From Candidatus Eiseniibacteriota bacterium (GTDB taxonomy: Bacteria; Arandabacterota; Arandabacteria; JAGLYR01): a DNA stretch of 16,536 nucleotides. A program made the translations under genes and the position numbers. The stretch is taken from contig JAGLYR010000077.1 in NCBI GenBank assembly GCA_023132135.1, forward strand, positions 1 to 16,536, in the 5' to 3' direction. This document shows positions 1-7,257 of the stretch, in pieces. The notes beneath the pieces are model-generated. The model had not been told where the DNA came from. It saw nothing but the letters and a program-made list of their open reading frames with translations, and made no database searches. Each line of letters begins with the position of its first letter. Positions within the stretch are counted from its first letter, which is position 1.

Positions 1-27
1 TTCATCCCGCGGGGCCCTCAATGCCAT
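1..27 (-). CDS. Possible start of a further minus-strand gene, cut by the window edge
   Basis: Downstream of the histidine kinase stop, the minus strand shows an AAGGG Shine-Dalgarno-like run (34-38) six bases before an ATG at 27. The frame reads M-A-L-R-A-P-R-D-E and stays open to the window edge. A second in-frame ATG lies at 33 but leaves no room for the ribosome site. Only nine residues are visible, so no family can be named. Its position directly behind a histidine kinase makes a response regulator or another signalling gene a reasonable guess, but the residues seen do not resemble the usual start of a receiver domain. It may be no gene at all. Confidence 0.22.
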
Positions 28-50
28 GGACATCCCTTAATAAATCCGGC

Positions 51-2027
51 CTACAACGTCCCTTCGTCCCCTCGCGCCCTCTCCCTGTCGCGCCCTCGCG
101 CCCTCGCCTGTTGCCCTGCCGGAAGATAGATCACGACTGAGGTTCCTTCTCCGGGCCGGCTCCGGACCTGCACCGTTCCCCCATGATTGGTCACGATGCC
201 GTAGACCATGGGAAGTCCCAATCCCGTGCCGCCGGATTCCTTGGTCGAGAAAAAGGGTTCGAAGATCATCTTCTGGAGATCCGCGTCCATTCCCCGACCG
301 CTATCCGTTATTTCGATTTCCGCCCACTGCCCGGCCGAGAGTCCCGGAATTCCCCGGGCCGCCGATGCATCCAGATCCAGGCAACGGGTCCGGGCCACCA
401 GGGTGCCTTCATCCCCAATCGCCTCCCTGGCATTGAGGGCCAGATTCATGATGGCCTGCTGGATCTGTGTGACATCGCCCTCCACCGGGCATAGGTCCGG
501 GGCCAGATCCAGAACCATCTCGATTCTCGGGCCAAAGGACCGTCTAGCCAGACCCAGAGTTTCCGTGACAACAGCGTTGATATCCAGGAGCTCGGAGCTG
601 TATTTCCCCTTCCGGGCAAAGCCGAGAAGCTGCTGGACCAGCTCCGCAGCCCGAAGCGCGGATGTCTCGATCATCTCGGCCAGTCCCCCGATCTCGCTCC
701 GGCCCGCCGCTCTCATTCGAAGCAGCGACGCGTTGCCCAGGATGCCCACCAGAATGTTGTTAAACTCGTGAGCGATCCCTCCGGCCAGGTTTCCCAAACT
801 CGCCATTTTCTGCGATCCGAACAACTGTTCCTCGACCCGCCGCGACTCGGTTGTGTCCACAACAAGGAATCCGCAGAGCCCACTCTCCGAAGCCAGGGGG
901 AATGCACTGACATTCCAGACCCGCTCCTGCTCTCCCCGCATTGCCTGGACTTCGAAGTTACCCTCTCTGTTCGCCGCCCCGCTTTCGCTATCCTTGAGAT
1001 AGCACTCCAGTTCCTTCCGGCGTTCAGGGCCCGTCACTCTCTCAACCAGTCGAGACAGGTCCGCTCCCTCGAGAGGCTCTCCTACGATCTCGGTCAAAGC
1101 CGGATTGACCTCAAGGATCACTCCTGCACGGTAGACGGCCATCCCCGCCTTGGAATTGGCCATCACGCTTCGATAGATCTGTTCGGATTCCCGGAGCCGC
1201 CGAGTTCGCTCCTCGACCTTGACTTCCAGCTCACGGCTGTACTGCTCCAGTCGGAGTTTTGACTCCTCCAGCTTTTCCATTGAAACCTGCAGCGCCTGTG
1301 TCTTCTCGCGGACCCTATTCTCCAGGTTCTCATTCGCGCTGAGGAGTTCCATCTCGGCTCGCTCGAGTTCCTCCTTCTCCCTCTGAAGGTGTTCGTAGAG
1401 CTCCATCTTGTCGAGCATGAAGGCAACCTGCCGGGCGATGGTCAAGAGAAGCGCGGCGTCTTCCCCCTGGACCTGCCGGTAGTACACCCCGCGTTTCAGA
1501 GTGTTGCCGAGGATCATCGCGCCCATCGGAATCGACGACTCGATCCCAAGCGGGACAATGAGAAGGGTCTCAAGGCCAAACGCGGTTATCGGGTCTCCCT
1601 CCGGCAGACCTTGCTCAACCACAACCGGATGGTTCTCCTCCAGGGCGGTCCACAGGAGACTCTCCCTCTGTTTCAGGTTCTTGACCTCTATGGTCTTCGG
1701 AGTGAATTCCGATCCGCCGGCCTTGGCAGCCACGGAGATGGTCTTCAGGCTGCCGTCGAGGAGCAGGATGAATCCCATCTCGTAGGAGAACTCGCGGACT
1801 ACGAAATCTACTGTCTCGTCCAGCATCCCGCCGGGGCTTCTCGCTGCGGACAGGATCTTGCCCAGATCGTTCACCTTATGGAGAAGTTGCAGCTGCTGCC
1901 CGAGATTGTGCTTCGCCTCGCAGGCTCTTCGTTCAGCGACGAGGAGCGTTTTTGCATGCTCCTCGAGCTCGGCAATCCTCTCGTGGAGGCTTGCAATTTC
2001 GCTGGTGGTGGCGCCTGGTTGATTCAT
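51..2027 (-). CDS. Soluble GAF-PAS sensor histidine kinase
   Basis: A 658-residue two-component histidine kinase that should autophosphorylate on histidine and pass the phosphate to an unseen response regulator. In order: N-terminal coiled coil (about 10-56), GAF-like sensor domain (about 57-205), long coiled coil rich in Glu, Arg and Leu (about 213-282), PAS domain (about 285-400), HisKA with the H-box GGIAHEFNNI (His420), and an HATPase domain with N-box (MNLALNAREAI, about 527-536), G1 (DSGRGM, from 575), F-box (FEPFFSTK) and G2 (GTGLGL, 600-605). No membrane segment or signal peptide is seen, so it is probably cytoplasmic. There is no attached receiver. The start at 2027 is preferred over an in-frame ATG at 2072 because it has an AGGTGA site five bases upstream and avoids overlapping the FIST gene. 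The last 20 or so residues are an Arg/Gly/Glu-rich tail encoded by a low-complexity repeat and are probably not part of the fold. Confidence 0.93.
   Translation of the reverse strand: MNQPGATTSEIASLHERIAELEEHAKTLLVAERRACEAKHNLGQQLQLLHKVNDLGKILSAARSPGGMLDETVDFVVREFSYEMGFILLLDGSLKTISVAAKAGGSEFTPKTIEVKNLKQRESLLWTALEENHPVVVEQGLPEGDPITAFGLETLLIVPLGIESSIPMGAMILGNTLKRGVYYRQVQGEDAALLLTIARQVAFMLDKMELYEHLQREKEELERAEMELLSANENLENRVREKTQALQVSMEKLEESKLRLEQYSRELEVKVEERTRRLRESEQIYRSVMANSKAGMAVYRAGVILEVNPALTEIVGEPLEGADLSRLVERVTGPERRKELECYLKDSESGAANREGNFEVQAMRGEQERVWNVSAFPLASESGLCGFLVVDTTESRRVEEQLFGSQKMASLGNLAGGIAHEFNNILVGILGNASLLRMRAAGRSEIGGLAEMIETSALRAAELVQQLLGFARKGKYSSELLDINAVVTETLGLARRSFGPRIEMVLDLAPDLCPVEGDVTQIQQAIMNLALNAREAIGDEGTLVARTRCLDLDASAARGIPGLSAGQWAEIEITDSGRGMDADLQKMIFEPFFSTKESGGTGLGLPMVYGIVTNHGGTVQVRSRPGEGTSVVIYLPAGQQARARGRDRERARGDEGTL
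60..110 (-). repeat. GC-rich low-complexity repeat with G-quadruplex-type motif at the kinase 3' end
   Basis: On the minus strand this tract is built from variants of GCGAGGGC, two copies in direct tandem, followed by related GAGGG-type units. Five G-runs on the coding strand (complement of 101-103, 93-95, 83-85, 77-79 and 68-71) are separated by loops of 5, 7, 3 and 5 bases, which fits the usual G3+N1-7 quadruplex pattern. It lies in frame at the end of the kinase gene and encodes its charged tail. Whether the structure forms in DNA or mRNA cannot be judged from sequence. Confidence 0.6.
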
Positions 2028-2032
2028 CGTTC

Positions 2033-2038
2033 TCACCT
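2033..2038 (-). promoter_or_regulatory. Ribosome binding site of the kinase, overlapping the FIST stop codon
   Basis: The minus strand reads AGGTGA five bases before the kinase ATG at 2027. The TGA of this motif is the stop codon of the FIST gene, so termination of the first gene and initiation of the second share the same bases. This favours translational coupling and supports 2027 as the kinase start. Confidence 0.65.
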
Positions 2039-3250
2039 GGTAGCTGCCTGCTCGTCCGGCATGATGACGCATATCGGGAGGGTGTAGTTATGAAAGTAGT
2101 TCACGCTACCCATGGGCGCGATTTCTCCCCACGCGTACATGCCCAACCAGGGGACATCGTGGCCAATTTCCTTCTGGATCTGAACAACCTCATCCCGCGC
2201 CGCCTGCGCTCCGAGAAACGGAGTTCCTCTGGCGCCGCATTCGAAACTGAGGGCGAAACAGGGTTGCCGGTCCCCGATACTCTTCCCCACACGCCGGGCC
2301 GTGGCTTGGGCCAGGTTCATCACCGCCTCGAAGGTCCGGTGGTGGAGGATGACTCGAGTTCCTTCCGGGATTTCAGATTGCAGGTAGATGCTTCCCTGCT
2401 CCCGGTCAATCTTGAAAAGGGTGCGGGTCACACAACCCGCGTACTCCCCGCCGACGCTCTCCGGCAGACGGATCCCGATAGCCCACGAAGCATGGTCCTC
2501 CGCCCTCAGGTCATCGCCGGCGCCGACGTGCTCCTTCCAGACGCTGTAGGCGGATTGCCCGTCAATCTCATGGATTATGTTTCCCTCTGCTCTGGTAATG
2601 GTCGCCTCCATGCCAAGTGGAACCGCACCGAGGGTCACCCCGAACTCCACCGCGGCCCTGCCGGAGATCAGAATGCACGTGGCTGCATCCCGGGCAACCT
2701 CGCCATCAAAGTACTGGCGGGTTGCAACCATCTTCCCCCAGGGCTGGGATGCGGCCCCACCGATGATGGGGATCGGCCGGGTGCTCTCGAGTCCCCGCAG
2801 AAGCTGGTCCACGTTCACCCCTGTCAGGGGGTCGTAAAGACACAGGAGCACTACAGGTTCATCGGCCGGCGAGACCAGCAGGTCATCGCTGATTCTGCAA
2901 CCCACTTCGTATGAATCGTGGCCCAGGCCTTCGCGCAAGCTGTGTGTGAAGGTCATATCACCGGAAGCTACCGCCATCACACCCACCACACGGGGAGACT
3001 CCCTGGCCCACGACCTCGCCACCACGCCTTGGGTCGAACATCCCGCCAGCGGCGCATCACCGGTAACGGATCTCACTCCCCGCAGCAGCTGCGGGTGGTC
3101 GTAGCCCATCCCGCCGTAGACAATCACAAAATCGCACGGTGCGTCTCCGAGATCCGCCACCGCCTGTTCTGCTGCTCGAGTCCCGGCCTCCAGAGAATCC
3201 ACCGCCGTACTGGTCCCGACTCCGGCCGTTGTCGTATGTGTCTTCAGCAT
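2033..3250 (-). CDS. FIST-domain sensory protein (FIST_N + FIST_C)
   Basis: A 405-residue cytoplasmic protein made of FIST_N (about 5-215) and FIST_C (about 220-390). Recognisable marks are LAGCSTQG (68-75), matching the 'GCS-x-x-G' turn of FIST_N, a FIST_C signature near ALSFECGARG (333-342), and the closing block with GMYAWGEIAPMG and HNYTLP (about 370-391). FIST domains are a known small-ligand sensory family often linked to kinases, cyclases or chemotaxis proteins; the ligand is generally inferred, for example amino acids, and is unknown here. The protein stands alone with no output domain, and the histidine kinase gene starts 5 nt downstream, so the two probably act together. Start 3250 has a GGGGGAG site seven bases upstream and lets the FIST fold begin at once. 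A rival in-frame ATG at 3313 has AAGGAG and would add 21 residues. Confidence 0.88.
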   Translation of the reverse strand: MLKTHTTTAGVGTSTAVDSLEAGTRAAEQAVADLGDAPCDFVIVYGGMGYDHPQLLRGVRSVTGDAPLAGCSTQGVVARSWARESPRVVGVMAVASGDMTFTHSLREGLGHDSYEVGCRISDDLLVSPADEPVVLLCLYDPLTGVNVDQLLRGLESTRPIPIIGGAASQPWGKMVATRQYFDGEVARDAATCILISGRAAVEFGVTLGAVPLGMEATITRAEGNIIHEIDGQSAYSVWKEHVGAGDDLRAEDHASWAIGIRLPESVGGEYAGCVTRTLFKIDREQGSIYLQSEIPEGTRVILHHRTFEAVMNLAQATARRVGKSIGDRQPCFALSFECGARGTPFLGAQAARDEVVQIQKEIGHDVPWLGMYAWGEIAPMGSVNYFHNYTLPICVIMPDEQAATR

Positions 3251-3257
3251 GATTGTT

Positions 3258-3326
3258 CTCCCCCATCGCGCACACGAGGTACTCAGTTGGCGATGAAACA
3301 AGTGAGCGCACATGTCCACACTCCTT
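3258..3326 (-). promoter_or_regulatory. Two candidate ribosome binding sites for the FIST gene
   Basis: On the minus strand, AAGGAG (3321-3326) sits seven bases before an ATG at 3313, and GGGGGAG (3258-3264) sits seven bases before an ATG at 3250. Both ATGs are in the same frame. The inner site is preferred because FIST_N normally begins within a few residues of the start. The outer site is just as good by sequence, so a longer form carrying an extra Cys- and Arg-containing leader is possible. Confidence 0.5.
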
Positions 3327-3374
3327 CCAAGCATGCATATCGACATTTGCGCCCTGATTCTGAAGGAGGGAGCG

Positions 3375-3395
3375 AAAGACTGCTCTTGCTCAGTC
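3375..3395 (-). terminator. Weak candidate terminator after the spermidine-synthase-like gene
   Basis: Just past the stop codon, the minus strand has a GACTG/CAGTC stem of five pairs with an eight-base loop (3378-3395), followed by only three T residues. The stem is short and the T-run poor, so termination would be leaky at best, and transcription may read through into the FIST gene. Confidence 0.2.
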
Positions 3396-3396
3396 C

Positions 3397-5922
3397 TCAG
3401 TCGTGGAGTTTGGCTTTGAAGTGTTCTCTGAACTCCTCGCGGATTTCGTCAGACACCGACGAATCGAGCAGTTCGCTCAGACTCACCTTGCACTCTGAGA
3501 TCCACGCCCGATTCGCCTTCATCATGTTCCGGGTCATGGCATATGGGGAGAGGAATTCGACCCGGCCGTTGTCATCAGTGTTGGGAACATCATCGCGAAC
3601 CGCTTCCCGGAGACCTTCCGTTGTTCCTACGCACATCATCGCGATGTTTTTCCAATCCGTGATGGAGATGCGCGCGAGATCCCTGCGGACGCGCTCCGTC
3701 TTCATCAGCCGGTTCCATCGGGACTCGTCAATCCGAAGCGGACAGGACGAGCCGATGAGACAGTAATCCACATCCTCAATCTGGAACATGGACGCGTGGG
3801 GAAAGACCTCAAGGAAACTCTTCAGCAAGGACCGCATGACCTCAGGTTGCATGCTGTAGGATTCCACCCAGGCACACATCACCCCACCATCTTTGAGGGC
3901 GCTGCGGGCCGCCAGGAATGCCTCTCTCGTAAAGAGCTTGGCACAGCCCGGCATCCAGGGATTGGAGGGCTCGCTGATGATGACGTCGTACCGGCCCGGG
4001 TTCATCAGGAGGTGGTTTCTCCCATCCTCATAGACAATCTCCAGGCGCGGATCGGCCAGCGCGTTGTGGTTGGCGTAGGAGAAGTAGCGGGAGGCCTGAT
4101 TCATTTCCCGCGCAATCTCGGCACAAACCACGGATCGCACGCCCGGGTGCTGCTCCACCGAACCAATGGTCACACCGCTGGCCAAGCCGATGATCAGCAC
4201 ATCGCTGTGACTCCGGGCAGAGAACATGGGCACGTGTCCCAGCAGGGTCTGGGTCCTCATATCCGAGCCCCCGGGCATAGGAAGCCCCCTCATGGTACGC
4301 CGGGCCAGTACATCGGGGGCCCACGCGCTGGCGTCCGGTTTTCCTTCGATGCTGAGCAGCCGCAAGCCCGGTCCTTCCAGAACGGCCACCGTTGCGTTGA
4401 TCCCTTCCTCGAAGTAGAGGATCTTCCATCCCTTCTCCTTCATCTCCTCGAAGGTGGGCTGGTTTCGGGCCACAACCATGTAGGGAGGCGAGATGAGGAG
4501 CGTCCGGGGCCAACCGGGCAGGATGAGGGCCAGAGCTATGACTCCCAAGGTTGCAAACACCATGACTCCGCAGCGGCGACCGACCGGAACTTGCCCCTTT
4601 CCCCCCTTGCGCAGGCACACGTAGAGGAAGAGGAGGAGACCGAGAAACAGGTTCACAACAATGGCCAACCGGAGAGATCCCCGGATCCCCAGCGCGGGAA
4701 TCATGACGAAGCAGGCTACCAGGCTCCCCAGAACAGCTCCTGTTGCGTTTCCTGCGTAGAGCCTCCCAACCGATCCACCGATCTTCCCCCTCGGTGCCCG
4801 GAGAGTCTGGAACACCAGCGGAAACGTCCCGCCCGAAAACACCGTTGGGACAAGGAGCAGGAGAAACGCGAAAACGATCTCAGTCAGGTAGAGAAGAAGG
4901 ACTCTCTGGCGCAGCAGATCCATAATCTCTCGCAAGGACTCGTAGATCCAACCAACCATGTTCATGAGAATCAGCATGCTGATCCCTACCAGCACTTGCA
5001 GCAGCCCCAGCGAGACCCAGATGTTCCTGAAACGAGACGCGAACTTGCCGTATATAATGCTGCCCAAGGCCAGGCCGCTGATGAAAGCTGCCAGAACAAT
5101 GGTGAACGCATAGGTACTGGGTCCAATGAAGAGAGCGATGAGCCGGGTCCAGATGACTTCGTACGCCATGGCCGCGAATCCTGAGACCGCGAACACGATC
5201 AGGCCCACAACGAAGATCTCCCGCATATCCGCGGAGTCGCCCTCCGGCTCGTCCGTCGTGCCGGGGGCGGTGATGGAGAACTGGCCCTGGGCACGCCGGT
5301 TCAGAACAAGGGACAAGATCCCCACAATGGTGGCAACCGCCGCCGCCGCCGTGAGAGTCGTCTGGACTCCGAACGCAGGCACAAACAGGAACCCGGTCGC
5401 GAGGCATCCCGCAACCGCCCCAAGAGTGTTGGCGGCGTACAGGGTTCCCATGTCCTCGCCATAGGTTCCCGGAGCCCGGGCCACGAGTTTCGCCAGCACG
5501 GGAAGCGTCCCGCCCATCATGAAGCTGGGGATCAGCAGGAGGAGCAGCGCGATCAGGGCGCGACTCAGTTCCAGCACAGGGCCACTCCCCCCGGCAGAGT
5601 GATAGATCACCCGGAAAAGAGGGACCAGATTGGAGATAATCCAGGGGAGCGACAGGCAGTAAAGGGCCACAGCGATTTCCAGAACCCCGTAGATCCGGAG
5701 GTGATCCCTCCGCTGGTCCGCCCACCGTCCGATAAGCACGCTTCCCCCCGCCAACCCCGCCATGAAGGCCGCCAGAACCATGCCTATCACGTAGATGGTG
5801 TTTCCCAGAAGGACTGCGATCTGCCGTGTCCAAATGATCTCGTACGCCAGGCTGGAGGCGCCGGAGAAAAAGAAAAAGCCGAGGATGACGGGGCGAAGGG
5901 ACAGGTTCCGGTTGTGTTTCAT
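3397..5922 (-). CDS. Fused membrane transporter-like / spermidine-synthase-like protein
   Basis: An 841-residue inner-membrane protein. Residues about 10-210 and 237-440 are two copies of the same multi-helix unit, offset by exactly 227 residues: AYEIIWTR matches AYEVIWTR, MGGTLP matches SGGTFP, and GTLYAANTLGAV matches GRLYAGNATGAV. A soluble spermidine-synthase-like Rossmann domain follows (about 570-720), with VLIIGLASGVTIGSV at the nucleotide-binding loop, an acidic residue at the end of strand 2 (CAEIAREM) and EDGRNHLL. The motif ISEPSNPWMPG (about 649-659) replaces the catalytic Asp block of true spermidine synthases, and the loop lacks the usual GGGDG, so classical putrescine aminopropyl transfer is unlikely. 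Such fused proteins are widespread in uncultured bacteria and their substrate is unknown. Start 5922 has GGAAGGA a few bases upstream; the extra 25 residues from an ATG at 5997 look non-coding. Confidence 0.87.
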   Translation of the reverse strand: MKHNRNLSLRPVILGFFFFSGASSLAYEIIWTRQIAVLLGNTIYVIGMVLAAFMAGLAGGSVLIGRWADQRRDHLRIYGVLEIAVALYCLSLPWIISNLVPLFRVIYHSAGGSGPVLELSRALIALLLLLIPSFMMGGTLPVLAKLVARAPGTYGEDMGTLYAANTLGAVAGCLATGFLFVPAFGVQTTLTAAAAVATIVGILSLVLNRRAQGQFSITAPGTTDEPEGDSADMREIFVVGLIVFAVSGFAAMAYEVIWTRLIALFIGPSTYAFTIVLAAFISGLALGSIIYGKFASRFRNIWVSLGLLQVLVGISMLILMNMVGWIYESLREIMDLLRQRVLLLYLTEIVFAFLLLLVPTVFSGGTFPLVFQTLRAPRGKIGGSVGRLYAGNATGAVLGSLVACFVMIPALGIRGSLRLAIVVNLFLGLLLFLYVCLRKGGKGQVPVGRRCGVMVFATLGVIALALILPGWPRTLLISPPYMVVARNQPTFEEMKEKGWKILYFEEGINATVAVLEGPGLRLLSIEGKPDASAWAPDVLARRTMRGLPMPGGSDMRTQTLLGHVPMFSARSHSDVLIIGLASGVTIGSVEQHPGVRSVVCAEIAREMNQASRYFSYANHNALADPRLEIVYEDGRNHLLMNPGRYDVIISEPSNPWMPGCAKLFTREAFLAARSALKDGGVMCAWVESYSMQPEVMRSLLKSFLEVFPHASMFQIEDVDYCLIGSSCPLRIDESRWNRLMKTERVRRDLARISITDWKNIAMMCVGTTEGLREAVRDDVPNTDDNGRVEFLSPYAMTRNMMKANRAWISECKVSLSELLDSSVSDEIREEFREHFKAKLHD

Positions 5923-6131
5923 CGGATCCTTCCGGAGGATGCCATTGTCAAGCGCGTGACATCTATTACTGTAGGAGATCGCAAGGTGAGAATCCACATA
6001 TTACGCACACGAAGAAATGGGGTTCTCTGAGTCCCGGCGCTGGCTCTCGATTTAGCCTACCCTTCCCTCGCCGGATGCGCTACTCTGCCTCTAAGCATCC
6101 TTGACTCCTCCCCTGCACAGGCCGGATCACC
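5923..6131. promoter_or_regulatory. Divergent intergenic region, promoters for the fused membrane protein and the EamA transporter
   Basis: These 209 bases separate two divergently read genes and should hold both promoters. An AT-richer patch around 5961-6003 is the likely promoter area, but no convincing pair of -35 and -10 boxes could be fixed in either direction. The minus-strand GGAAGGA at 5927-5933 is the ribosome site of the leftward gene. A weak 6-bp inverted repeat (GGATGC at 6074-6079, GCATCC at 6096-6101) lies before the EamA gene. No small gene was seen. Confidence 0.35.
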
Positions 6132-7040
6132 ATGCTGACCGAACACCTCGGATACCTCGCTGGTCTTGCCACAGCCGTCTGCTGGACCGTCAGCGCCGTC
6201 TTTTTCACCCGCGCTGCCGGCCGTATCGGGGGAGTGACCGTCAACCACGCCCGGGTAGTTCTCTCCCTCCCCATGATGGCGCTCATACACCTGGCAACCC
6301 AGGGATCGCTTTCCCCTGTGCATGTTGAACCCTACCGCTGGGGATGGCTGGCCCTCTCCGGTGTTGTCGGACTGGCGTTGGGAGACTCCTGTCTCTTCAT
6401 TGCCTTCGCCCTCATCGGCCCGCGCCTGTCGCTACTGGTCATGTCTCTCGTTCCAGTGATCAGTACGACGGCTGCCTGGATCTTCCTTAGGGAAACGCTT
6501 GCACCGGTGGAGATCGCGGGGGTTCTCATCGCGGTCATCGGAATCGGATGGGTCGTCATGGAGCGGGGCGGCAATGATGACCCGGCGGATTCCCCGACTC
6601 CGCGGTATGGACTGGGTATCCTCTTGGCTTTCGGCGGCGCTCTCGGTCAGGCTCTGGGACTTGTCGTGGCAAAAAAGGGAATGGCGGGGGACTTTCCGGC
6701 AATCTCGGCTACCCTGATCCGCATGCTGGCCGCGGCCGCGACGATGTGGGGCGTCGCGGCCCTTCGTGGTCAGGCTCCCGCGGTCGCCCGGCGGATCTGT
6801 GACCGCAAGACTCTCGCACATCTCCTGAGCGCGGTCGCCATCGGGAGCGCACTGGGGATCTGGCTCTCACTCGTGTCCATCCAGTACGCCCGCCTCGGTA
6901 TCGCCACCACTCTCATGGCCCTTCCCCCCGTCCTCATCCTGCCCCTGGCCTACTGGCAGCTGCGCGAGCGCATTACGACAAGAGCGGTACTCGGCACCAT
7001 CGTGACCTTCGCGGGCATTGCGCTTTTGCTGATGAAATGA
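6132..7040 (+). CDS. EamA/DMT-superfamily transporter
   Basis: A 302-residue inner-membrane protein of the drug/metabolite transporter superfamily. Length and pattern fit the usual ten-helix form made of two EamA repeats (about 5-140 and 150-300). Helix ends such as TLAPVEIAGVLIAVIGIGWVVM and the C-terminal RAVLGTIVTFAGIALLLM correspond to the fifth helix of each repeat. The family exports amino acids, nucleotides or other metabolites; substrate cannot be read from sequence. It is the only plus-strand gene here, divergent from the fused membrane protein and convergent with the M16 operon. The ribosome site before the ATG is weak, but no better in-frame start exists without losing the first helix. 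Confidence 0.88.
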   Translation: MLTEHLGYLAGLATAVCWTVSAVFFTRAAGRIGGVTVNHARVVLSLPMMALIHLATQGSLSPVHVEPYRWGWLALSGVVGLALGDSCLFIAFALIGPRLSLLVMSLVPVISTTAAWIFLRETLAPVEIAGVLIAVIGIGWVVMERGGNDDPADSPTPRYGLGILLAFGGALGQALGLVVAKKGMAGDFPAISATLIRMLAAAATMWGVAALRGQAPAVARRICDRKTLAHLLSAVAIGSALGIWLSLVSIQYARLGIATTLMALPPVLILPLAYWQLRERITTRAVLGTIVTFAGIALLLMK

Positions 7041-7076
7041 CCGCACTGTGCAGAGCCCGCACTGGGGTGAGTATTG

Positions 7077-7257
7077 TAGCCTGGGTTATTCAGGAATCCC
7101 GTAGCGAGAGGGACGCAGGCTGTGACTGGCAAGGCGCGGGGTCGATTTCGACCGCAGGCGGGGCCGTAGCCCCGCTGAGGATCGAAATCGGTGCCGCAAC
7201 GCAGTCCAGACACATCCTGAGACCCTCGCAGCAGGGATTCATGAATAACCCAGGCTA
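7077..7257. mobile_element. 181-bp palindromic MITE-like element with 16-bp terminal inverted repeats
   Basis: TAGCCTGGGTTATTCA at 7077-7092 is repeated exactly, inverted, at 7242-7257. The arms continue to pair inward with interruptions: GAATCCC near the ends, GCGAG, TGTG/CTGG-type blocks, then CGATTTCGA (7143-7151) with TCGAAATCG (7182-7190) and GCGGGGC (7158-7164) with GCCCCGC (7169-7175) around a CGTA loop. The whole element can fold into one long imperfect hairpin. Each end carries TA, which could be a duplicated TA target, as for IS630/Tc1/mariner-type transposition. It has no open reading frame, so it would depend on an enzyme supplied elsewhere. Lying between convergent genes, it could also stop transcription from both sides. 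No second copy is visible in the window. Confidence 0.75.

Noticed and set aside
1952-2914. 320-codon plus-strand frame across the FIST/kinase junction
   Set aside because: It overlaps two well-supported genes on the other strand and its sequence has no recognisable motifs.
3796-5184. 462-codon plus-strand frame antisense to the fused membrane protein
   Set aside because: No family resemblance, no ribosome site, and it mirrors hydrophobic codons of the real gene.
5946-5951. Perfect TTGACA -35 box on the minus strand
   Set aside because: It lies only 23 bases before the start codon at 5922, so a matching -10 would fall in the ribosome site, and no TATAAT-like box is there.
6074-6101. GGATGC/GCATCC inverted repeat before the EamA gene as an operator or attenuator
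   Set aside because: Six base pairs with a 16-base loop is too weak to claim beyond noting it in the intergenic entry.
7077-7257. Palindrome as a CRISPR repeat or attachment site
   Set aside because: There is only one copy with inverted rather than direct repeats, no spacers, and no integrase or cas gene nearby.
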